Assembly (NCBI GenBank): GCA_002683155.1
Contig: NYST01000034.1
Location: 1-8,481 of the forward strand
Direction of reading: 5' to 3'
Length of the DNA stretch: 8,481 nucleotides
From: Methanobacteriota archaeon
GTDB taxonomy: Archaea > Thermoplasmatota > Poseidoniia > Poseidoniales > Thalassarchaeaceae
Shown in pieces: positions 1-5,665 of this stretch. Both the position numbers and the translations under genes were made by a program. The notes under the pieces are model-generated. The model ran no database searches, was not told the origin of the DNA, and saw only the letters and a list, made by a program, of their open reading frames with translations. Position 1 is the stretch's first letter; each line of letters begins with the position of its first letter.

Positions 1-621
1 CCTTACTCGCTCAAGTTAACTCTAGATGGAAAGGAGTACACCAGGGATCTGACTTACAGTACGATACAGTGGGACTCATCCCAATGGACCGGGGCAGACG
101 CACTCACTCTCGACATCACAGGAGTTGATGGGATTGCTCGAGGTGTTGTAAAGGAGGATCCAGACAGATGCAGTGGAGATGCAGAGAACTGTCTTGTCGG
201 AGTTGTAATGTCAGGTTGGTCCGGACTGGACACGGGGGCCGAATATCCAGCCAGGATGCCATTTGCCGATTTCACCGTTGAAGCGGTCCTAATGGAAGGA
301 AATGACGTGGCGATTGACTATCCCACAATAACTGTAACAAACACAGTAGCCACTTGGGACTCAAATGGAGGTTTATTTGGTTCTGGCTCAGGTTATTGGG
401 GTGACTACGGGTCTGAATTCGCAATGGGAGGCTCCGTTTTTGATGCAAACTTCGGCAAGTACGTTCCCAAGGACGAGTTCGACTCCGCTGGAGACTATGG
501 GTGCTATTCATTCACCATCACAGTTAGCCAGGAGGGGAGTAACCCACTTACCGATACTTCCTACTACGAGTACAGCACTAGTAATTCGAATGATATCTGG
601 GCATCCGTATCAAGCTGTTAG
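1..621 (+). CDS. 3' part of an unrecognised, probably secreted beta-rich protein
   Basis: The frame is open from the first base of the window to TAG at 619-621, so only the last 206 residues are visible and the start lies outside. I recognise no family. The chain is rich in Asp, Ser, Gly, Thr, Tyr and Trp and poor in Lys, with alternating hydrophobic/polar stretches such as YPTITVTNTVATW and CYSFTITVSQ, which look like beta-strands of an extracellular protein. Four cysteines are visible: a close pair in RCSGDAENC (residues 57 and 64), one in GDYGCYSF, and the C-terminal residue itself. This would suit disulphides outside the cell. No membrane helix occurs in the visible part, so any anchor or signal peptide would be upstream. 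The gene converges on the ABC ATPase gene with no base between the two stop codons. That it is a coding gene is well supported by the composition; the secreted location is inference. Confidence 0.75.
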   Translation, partial: PYSLKLTLDGKEYTRDLTYSTIQWDSSQWTGADALTLDITGVDGIARGVVKEDPDRCSGDAENCLVGVVMSGWSGLDTGAEYPARMPFADFTVEAVLMEGNDVAIDYPTITVTNTVATWDSNGGLFGSGSGYWGDYGSEFAMGGSVFDANFGKYVPKDEFDSAGDYGCYSFTITVSQEGSNPLTDTSYYEYSTSNSNDIWASVSSC

Positions 622-1359
622 TCAGTCATTGATGCTCGAGAGGAACTCTCTCATCCTTTCCGTCTTAGGTTCGTCGATAATCGAAGAGGGCCCATCCTCT
701 GCAATAAGGCCTTGATCCATGTATATCACACGGTCTGCAACATCCCTTGCAAAGCCGATCTCGTGAGTAACGACCACCATGGTCATCCCTTCTTCTGCAA
801 GTCCTTGGATAGTCTCGAGAACAGAACCAATTAGTTCGGGGTCAAGAGCGCTAGTGGGCTCATCGAAAAGCATAACCTCGGGCTTCATCGCCAGCGCCCT
901 GGCAATAGCCACCCTCTGTTTCTGCCCACCTGATAGGTTTCCTGGATAAGCATCGACTCTGTCTAGCATATCTACCCTTTCCAGCACCTTGCGAGCCTCC
1001 GATCTGGCCTCTTCCCTCCCCATCCCCCTTACGTGAATCAGACCTAGGGAGACATTGTCGATAACCCTCAAATGGGAGAATAACTCGAAGGATTGGAAGA
1101 CCATGCCAATTCGAGAGCGCACTTCGTTGATGTCCGCGGCGGGGGTATTGATCTTCTCGCCCTTTAGTCTCACGACGCCTTTGGTCGGCTCTATCAGGCG
1201 GTTGATACACCTCAGAACGGTCGACTTGCCACTCCCGGAAGAGCCAATAATCGCCAGAGAATCTCCCTCCTTGACTTCGAATGAGACTCCTCTGACCGCA
1301 TGTACCCCGCCCACGTATGTCTTTTCCATGTCTTCGACGCTTAGGATAATTTCAGTCAT
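622..1359 (-). CDS. ABC transporter ATP-binding protein, polar amino acid (GlnQ/HisP) type
   Basis: This is the cytoplasmic ATPase that powers an amino acid importer. At 245 residues it is the usual size for the GlnQ/HisP/ArtP family. All ABC motifs are intact: Walker A GSSGSGKST (39-47), Q-loop glutamine 89 in MVFQSF, signature LSGGQKQR (142-149), Walker B VMLFDEPTS (162-170), D-loop SALDP (170-174) and the switch histidine 199 in VVVTHE. Family-typical wording such as CINRLIEP after Walker A and FELFSHL after the Q-loop supports the polar amino acid class; the substrate itself cannot be read. The ATG (1357-1359) directly abuts the TGA of the permease gene and is preceded by a strong Shine-Dalgarno sequence, AGGAGGTG, 5 nt away, which fixes the start and shows co-translation with the permease. 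It would bind the cytoplasmic coupling loop of that permease, probably as a homodimer. Confidence 0.95.
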   Translation of the reverse strand: MTEIILSVEDMEKTYVGGVHAVRGVSFEVKEGDSLAIIGSSGSGKSTVLRCINRLIEPTKGVVRLKGEKINTPAADINEVRSRIGMVFQSFELFSHLRVIDNVSLGLIHVRGMGREEARSEARKVLERVDMLDRVDAYPGNLSGGQKQRVAIARALAMKPEVMLFDEPTSALDPELIGSVLETIQGLAEEGMTMVVVTHEIGFARDVADRVIYMDQGLIAEDGPSSIIDEPKTERMREFLSSIND

Positions 1360-3738
1360 TCAAGCACCTCCTGAGATGCCAAGTCCTGGTATCCTGGTCT
1401 TTTCTTCTAGATACCTTAGGAAAAGGGCTAGTGTCCAAGTAATCAGGAAGTAGGAGATCAGGACCATCCCCCAGGTCCAGAAAACTTGGAATGTCGTGGC
1501 AACTATCAGCTTGCCTTGCCTCGTAATCTCCGCATAACCGATTATCATTGCTAAGGATGAGTTCAGGACTAGGTTGACCATCTCGTTGCCCAGCGGAGGT
1601 ATGCATATCCTGACGGCCTGAGGCATTACTACCAGCCTCATTGATTGCATGTAGTTCAAGCCAATGCTCCTTCCAGCCTCCATCTGGCCCGATGGTATTG
1701 CAGCGATAGCCCCTCTGATCGTTTCACATTGGTAGGCACCTGAGTTCAATCCAAGTGCGAATATCGCACTGATATATGCCCTGTCCTCTAGGATGCCACC
1801 TATTGGCCTGCCATAGGCTAGAGACTCCGGATTTGTCTCGTAAACAACAAAAATATCGGTGATGAAGTTTGAATTCCCCTCTAGGTAATCGAAGTCGAAA
1901 AGCATCATCCCCGGGTCCTGCAACCTCCTTCCCAGTTCAAATCCAAAGTGGATGAACATGAATTGGACAAGAAGAGGCGTGTTCCTGAAAATGTCCGTAT
2001 AAACTGTGGCTATTGTATTCAGTGGCCTAATTCCCCAAGGGTTCAGAGAAATATTGCTCCGACCTAAGCTCAATTCCCTGATTGAGAAGTCCCCATTGCA
2101 GGATAAGAAGATTGTTCCAAGAACCGCCATTCCAACACCAAATAGAATCCAGAACACCGCACTAGGAGCCCCTATGGGTGAGTAGATATGCTCCCAACCA
2201 TCCAGATTTAGAGCGCTAATGTCATCAAGGTTGGAGAAAATACGATGTATTCCGAAAGCAAGTAATGCCACCCCTATCACCCGAATTGCGATGACATTCA
2301 GGGGCTCACTGGCGGCAATTTGCAGCGATCTCTCTTTGCAGTAACCCATTACCCCATTAAGTGGGTTATCCAGATTCCACCTCTTGGCCAAACCCGTCGC
2401 CTTAACCACTGAGATGGGAATCTGCATCAGAACCCAAATCGGAGTTACAATGAACACCAACAAAATCTGGAATCGGTTGGTCTGTGCCACATTCTTCAGA
2501 GTGGTTGGCGATGTCTTAAGCATCGAGAGAATTATTCCGAGTGAGAAACCCATAATTATGCCAAAGATGACAATCTTGGCTGTTGCAACGAGTCCATCCA
2601 TCAGACGCTCCTTGGAATAATCTACGAACTGACCAAAGTCATTGAAGTCAATCACTTCGAATCCAACAAACTCCTCTGAACCAGCATTCTCTGTCCTCAG
2701 TATCGAGCCATTTTCACCTATCGCTATCCCTCTGAAACCGTCTTGCATCGCGAACCCATTGAATGAAGTCTCATTCGAAAGGGGAATCATCTGCTGGGAG
2801 ACGATATTGCCTCCATCCAGGCTAATTGCCAGATATCCGCTCGAACCAGAAAGCAGTAATTTGAATTGACCAATAACATCGATATTCGAAACATCTGAAT
2901 CCAAAGTAGAACCACCTACTTCGAACTCACTCCCCCCTCCAGGGGGATACTCTCTTTCGATTTCCACAATGCTCCAGACAAAGCCTACCGGGACATTCCC
3001 TTCCCTAGATGACTTCAGGATATGTCCTTCATCGGAGATTGCGTATGCCCTTATGCTGCTATGGTACTCAATGTCAATAATGCCGGTCGCAGAAACCTCG
3101 CTAGGAGCATCCCTGTACTCCCAGCTCGCCCCTCCATCCGTAGAAGCCATTATTGCCCCTTTCTCCCCAGAAACTAGGCCATTATCGGAATCCAAGAATG
3201 AGATGCTAAAATAATCAATCTCTCCTTGGCTACTCGCTGAGTTCCAATCCGCACTTCCATCCTCTGAAATCTCACAAGTCCAAATCTCATCCTGTTGGAT
3301 GACTACAAAACTGCTGTTTCCAGTGAGAGCAATGTCCGTGATGTCTCCGAATAAACTAGTACTAACATCAGTCCAAACTCCATCCCTCATGAATAAGATT
3401 GTCCCATCATTTCCAGATACTGCCATTGATCCAAAGTTTGAATCAGAAGAAGTAAGATCTTGATTTACCGAAATACCAGATTCGGACCAAGTCCCCCCTC
3501 CGTCAATGCTGCTGATCATAATGCCACCAGTTCCGAAAGCCCAGAATTCACCTTCATGGAATTCTGCCGTTAGAAGATCGGACTCCGTCCCGCTATCTAC
3601 CATTGCCCAACCACTCCTGACTTCCTGTGCAGAAGCTCCACTTATCGAGACAAATAGGGCTACTATCGCCAAGGTAGCAATCAAATCTTTGCGCTTCGGC
3701 CACCCCATGAATCGCTCTGTCGAAGCTTCCGTTACCAT
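1360..3738 (-). CDS. Amino acid ABC transporter permease fused to an N-terminal seven-blade beta-propeller
   Basis: This 792-residue protein joins three parts. Residues 12-38 form a signal/anchor: basic GWPKRKD, a hydrophobic core, and a possible cleavage site ASA-Q. Residues about 41-365 hold seven Ycf48/BNR-like blades, recognisable by phrases such as GTGGIMISSIDGGGTW, GEKGAIMASTDGGASW and GENGSILRTENAG. From about 380 to the end is a GlnP/HisM-type permease: first helix near 384-407, the family phrase DIFRNTPLLVQ (582-592), and the EAA coupling loop EAGRSIGLNYMQSMRLVVMP (687-706). Between the first helix and DIFRNTPLLVQ lies an added block (about 409-565) with some three hydrophobic segments. 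Bacterial permeases of this class are usually 220-400 residues, so both the propeller and the block are extras. The propeller should face outside the membrane. The ATG at 3738 is chosen as the longest start; the ATG at 3708 (residue 11) would give a tidier signal peptide. Neither has a Shine-Dalgarno sequence. Substrate is unknown. Confidence 0.9.
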   Translation of the reverse strand: MVTEASTERFMGWPKRKDLIATLAIVALFVSISGASAQEVRSGWAMVDSGTESDLLTAEFHEGEFWAFGTGGIMISSIDGGGTWSESGISVNQDLTSSDSNFGSMAVSGNDGTILFMRDGVWTDVSTSLFGDITDIALTGNSSFVVIQQDEIWTCEISEDGSADWNSASSQGEIDYFSISFLDSDNGLVSGEKGAIMASTDGGASWEYRDAPSEVSATGIIDIEYHSSIRAYAISDEGHILKSSREGNVPVGFVWSIVEIEREYPPGGGSEFEVGGSTLDSDVSNIDVIGQFKLLLSGSSGYLAISLDGGNIVSQQMIPLSNETSFNGFAMQDGFRGIAIGENGSILRTENAGSEEFVGFEVIDFNDFGQFVDYSKERLMDGLVATAKIVIFGIIMGFSLGIILSMLKTSPTTLKNVAQTNRFQILLVFIVTPIWVLMQIPISVVKATGLAKRWNLDNPLNGVMGYCKERSLQIAASEPLNVIAIRVIGVALLAFGIHRIFSNLDDISALNLDGWEHIYSPIGAPSAVFWILFGVGMAVLGTIFLSCNGDFSIRELSLGRSNISLNPWGIRPLNTIATVYTDIFRNTPLLVQFMFIHFGFELGRRLQDPGMMLFDFDYLEGNSNFITDIFVVYETNPESLAYGRPIGGILEDRAYISAIFALGLNSGAYQCETIRGAIAAIPSGQMEAGRSIGLNYMQSMRLVVMPQAVRICIPPLGNEMVNLVLNSSLAMIIGYAEITRQGKLIVATTFQVFWTWGMVLISYFLITWTLALFLRYLEEKTRIPGLGISGGA
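1365..1372 (-). promoter_or_regulatory. Strong Shine-Dalgarno site of the ABC ATPase gene
   Basis: On the minus strand AGGAGGTG lies 5 nt before the ATG at 1359 and inside the last codons of the permease gene (Ser-Gly-Gly-Ala-stop). It matches the archaeal anti-Shine-Dalgarno CCUCC. It allows the ATPase to be translated by re-initiation right at the permease stop. Confidence 0.8.
2644..3618 (-). repeat. Seven degenerate beta-propeller blade repeats (Ycf48/BNR-like) within the permease gene
   Basis: Residues 41-365 of the fused permease divide into seven units of about 35-50 residues. Each runs roughly as: hydrophobic strand, small-residue turn, strand with G-x-x-G-x-I, then a D-G-G or equivalent turn before an aromatic. 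Clear units end at GGTWSESG, RDGVWTDVS, SADWNSAS, GGASWEYRDA, GFVWSIVEI, LDGGNIVSQ and NAGSEEFVGF. Units 1, 4, 6 and 7 are the clearest, while 2, 3 and 5 are degenerate. Seven blades match the ring closure known for Ycf48-type propellers. The count is by eye and could be off by one. Confidence 0.65.
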
Positions 3739-3756
3739 GCTACCCTTTCGCTCGTT

Positions 3757-3777
3757 TAGACTCGAGGATTTAGTCTA
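3757..3777. promoter_or_regulatory. Perfect 6-bp inverted repeat, possible operator
   Basis: TAGACT (3757-3762) and AGTCTA (3772-3777) are perfect reverse complements separated by 9 bp. The spacing puts the two half-sites 15 bp apart centre to centre, roughly one and a half helical turns. It sits between the divergent permease and purC operons and covers the TATA-like stretch of the permease promoter, so a bound dimeric regulator could block that promoter. A match this short can occur by chance. Confidence 0.3.
3768..3773 (-). promoter_or_regulatory. Candidate TATA-like element for the permease-ATPase operon
   Basis: On the minus strand CTAAAT lies 30-35 bp before the ATG at 3738. The coding strand has no convincing Shine-Dalgarno sequence before that ATG (only a weak GGG in AAAGGGTAGC). 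This is the distance expected if the transcript starts at or very near the start codon, as in leaderless archaeal mRNAs. The match to the archaeal TATA consensus is weak. Confidence 0.25.
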
Positions 3778-3817
3778 GACGCCTATTTCGCAAGAATCAA
3801 TCTCTGGCATCCAATGG

Positions 3818-3828
3818 GCAATATTGAT
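3818..3828 (+). promoter_or_regulatory. Candidate TATA-like element for the purC operon
   Basis: The AT-rich stretch GCAATATTGAT lies 26-36 bp before the preferred purC ATG at 3854, which has no Shine-Dalgarno sequence. That geometry suits a leaderless archaeal transcript starting at the ATG. If translation instead began at ATG 3827 or TTG 3824, this could not be the promoter, and CCTATTTCG at 3782-3790 would be the next candidate. Confidence 0.25.
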
Positions 3829-3853
3829 GGGGGAATTCTCTCCGATACTGGCT

Positions 3854-4765
3854 ATGGGAGAATTGTTGTACAGTGGAAAGGTTAAGCAGGTATGGAGTAC
3901 CGATGATCCAGATATTATTGAATTTAGATATACCAATCAGATTTCAGTCTTCGATCAGATCATTCCGAGCCTAATTCCTAGGAAGGGCGAGTCACTTAAC
4001 AGGGCTTCCTGCCACTGGTTCGATTTGGTGGAGAAAGAGGGAATTTGCAAGACTCATGTTATCGAGATGAATGCTCCAGACAGGGTACTAGCTCGTCGTT
4101 TTGACGTAATCAGAGAACCTGGTGCCATCCCCAAGGATGCTGAGAACTTCTTCGTTCCATTGGAGGTAATCTGTCGACACTACTTAGCTGGAACTGCCTG
4201 GAGGAGGTATCAGAGGGGAGAGGTAAAATCCGAGGATTTCGGATTCGATCAGGGGGAGGACCTTCATGAGGGAGTTAGACTCCCAGAGCCATTCTTGGAG
4301 GTATCCACAAAATTCGAGAAGTTTGATAGAAATCTGGATAGAGAGGAGGCATTGGAGATTTCCAATCTTGACCCAGAGGAACTGGACGCGATTCTGGAGA
4401 TTGTGCTTGAAGTTGACTCGGTTATCGATCGCGAGACTTCGAAGAGAGGCCTTATCCACGTCGATGGGAAGAAGGAATTCGCTTTGGGACCTGGGAGGGA
4501 ACCTATCCTAATCGACTCCTTTGGGACATTGGATGAGGATAGGTGGTGGGACTCTAAGGCATACGAAGGCGGCGAGATAGTGCAACTTTCCAAGGAAGCG
4601 GTTAGGAAGCACTACATCGAAACCGGGCATCATGCTGCACTTTACGAAGCCCGGCAGTCAAACTCCGAGGAACCACCAATACCCGCCCTCCCCAATTCCA
4701 TAATTGAAAGTACGGCTGAACTATACGCAAGCATGTTCCAGCGCCTTACTGGAGAGGCACTCTGA
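3854..4765 (+). CDS. purC: Phosphoribosylaminoimidazole-succinocarboxamide (SAICAR) synthase
   Basis: PurC joins CAIR and L-aspartate with ATP hydrolysis to make SAICAR in de novo purine synthesis, in the cytoplasm. Family landmarks appear in order: the glycine-rich ATP strand LLYSGKVKQVW (4-14), TNQISVFDQIIP (27-38) followed by the IPRKGESLNRAS segment (41-52), RHYLAGTAWRRYQRGE (108-123, matching the family's R-x-YLxGSAW-x-xY), LPEPFLEVSTKFEKFDRN (143-160), and the C-terminal IHVDGKKEFALG plus LIDSFGTLDEDRWW (219-232). The 303 residues resemble the longer yeast Ade1 type rather than the ~237-residue bacterial form. The ATG at 3854 is chosen because the conserved ATP strand begins right after it. 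In-frame ATG 3827 or TTG 3824 would add 9-10 residues with no family match. It is the first gene of a three-gene operon, and its TGA shares one base with the next ATG (TGATG). Confidence 0.93.
   Translation: MGELLYSGKVKQVWSTDDPDIIEFRYTNQISVFDQIIPSLIPRKGESLNRASCHWFDLVEKEGICKTHVIEMNAPDRVLARRFDVIREPGAIPKDAENFFVPLEVICRHYLAGTAWRRYQRGEVKSEDFGFDQGEDLHEGVRLPEPFLEVSTKFEKFDRNLDREEALEISNLDPEELDAILEIVLEVDSVIDRETSKRGLIHVDGKKEFALGPGREPILIDSFGTLDEDRWWDSKAYEGGEIVQLSKEAVRKHYIETGHHAALYEARQSNSEEPPIPALPNSIIESTAELYASMFQRLTGEAL
4751..4757 (+). promoter_or_regulatory. Shine-Dalgarno site of the aminotransferase-like gene
   Basis: GGAGAGG inside the end of purC lies 7 nt before the ATG at 4765, which overlaps the purC TGA. 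It supports that start and translational coupling to purC. Confidence 0.6.
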
Positions 4766-5661
4766 TGGGGACCCATGAGTACGAAGACGATCCCAGAAAC
4801 GATACGGTACTAATTTCCGTTAACGGAGAACTTTTCCCTCGTGGCGAAGCTATGGTCTCAGTCTTCGATGCGGGATTCCTGCTAGGGGATGGCGTCTGGG
4901 AGTCATTCAGACTCCACGAGGGGAAACTTGTCTTCATTGAAGAGCACATGGACAGACTCTTCCGAGGCGCATCAGAGATTTCCCTGGAGCCGGGCAAGTC
5001 GAGGACCCAGATATTGGATGAAATAGATCGAGTAATTTCTGCGAATGAGATGCACGATCAAGTCCATCTCAGACTAATTATTTCCAGGGGGTTGAAGCCT
5101 ACTCCATATCAAGCACCATGGGTGATCGCATCCCCTCCAACCATTGTCATCATTCCAGAATACAAGAAAGCAAATCCTAGGAGGGCAGTAGAAGGAATCA
5201 GCCTCGTCTCAGTAGATGTTAGGAGGAGCGGACCAGATATCCAGAATCCGAGGATTAACAGCCTTTCCAAGCATAACTGCATCGCAGCTTGCATCGAAGC
5301 AGCAGAGAAAGGTGGCGATGAGGGGCTGATGATGGATCCACACGGGTTTGTCTCTACTTGCAATTCGACTCACTTCTTCATGGTGAAGGGAGGAGAGGTC
5401 TGGACATCATCGGGAGAGTATTGCCTAGAGGGAATCACTAGGGCAAAGGTACTGGAGTTATGCGCTAGCAACGCAATACCATTCTCCGAGAGAAACTTCA
5501 CATTCGAAGATGTGAACTCGGCAGAAGAGGCGTTCGTAACTGGGACCTTTGCAGGCCTAACTCCGGTCACCTCATTCGATGGAAGGCCAGTTGGGGACGG
5601 TAGGAGGGGGGCTATGTGCGAACAACTGCAGAATCTATACCGGGAACTAGTTAGGAGTTAG
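4765..5661 (+). CDS. Fold-type IV (branched-chain/D-amino acid) aminotransferase homologue with altered PLP site
   Basis: At 298 residues this has the length and layout of class IV PLP enzymes (IlvE, D-amino acid aminotransferase, PabC). The small domain shows SVFDAGFLLGDGVWESFR (32-49) and FIEEHMDRLF (57-66), containing the phosphate-cup arginine position (R64). The large domain shows CLEGITRAKVLEL (220-232) and VTGTFAGLTPV (258-268), the usual phosphate-binding loops. Two key residues are missing when the gap-free match to the family's K-S-L-N block is used: the Schiff-base lysine position is Asn165 (in PRINSLSKHNC), with Lys169 four residues later, and the glutamate that contacts PLP N1 (family V-S-E-G) is Thr198. 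So it may use another lysine, bind PLP differently, or not be a transaminase. It overlaps purC by one base and is followed 4 bp later by the sulfotransferase-like gene. Substrate is unknown; a default 'branched-chain aminotransferase' label would be unsafe. Confidence 0.88.
   Translation: MGTHEYEDDPRNDTVLISVNGELFPRGEAMVSVFDAGFLLGDGVWESFRLHEGKLVFIEEHMDRLFRGASEISLEPGKSRTQILDEIDRVISANEMHDQVHLRLIISRGLKPTPYQAPWVIASPPTIVIIPEYKKANPRRAVEGISLVSVDVRRSGPDIQNPRINSLSKHNCIAACIEAAEKGGDEGLMMDPHGFVSTCNSTHFFMVKGGEVWTSSGEYCLEGITRAKVLELCASNAIPFSERNFTFEDVNSAEEAFVTGTFAGLTPVTSFDGRPVGDGRRGAMCEQLQNLYRELVRS
5653..5657 (+). promoter_or_regulatory. Shine-Dalgarno site deciding the TTG start of the sulfotransferase-like gene
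   Basis: AGGAG lies 8 nt before TTG 5666 and inside the last codons of the aminotransferase-like gene. The next ATG (5690) falls within the P-loop strand and has no such site, so this motif favours the TTG start. Confidence 0.65.
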
Positions 5662-5665
5662 AATC

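Noticed and set aside
3824..3853. Extended purC start at TTG 3824 or ATG 3827
   Set aside because: The added 9-10 residues have no counterpart in PurC, where the ATP-binding strand begins within a few residues of the start; ATG 3854 fits the family.
4184..4593. Antisense open frames inside purC
   Set aside because: Conserved PurC motifs run through the whole region on the plus strand; the antisense translations are Ser-rich with no recognisable pattern.
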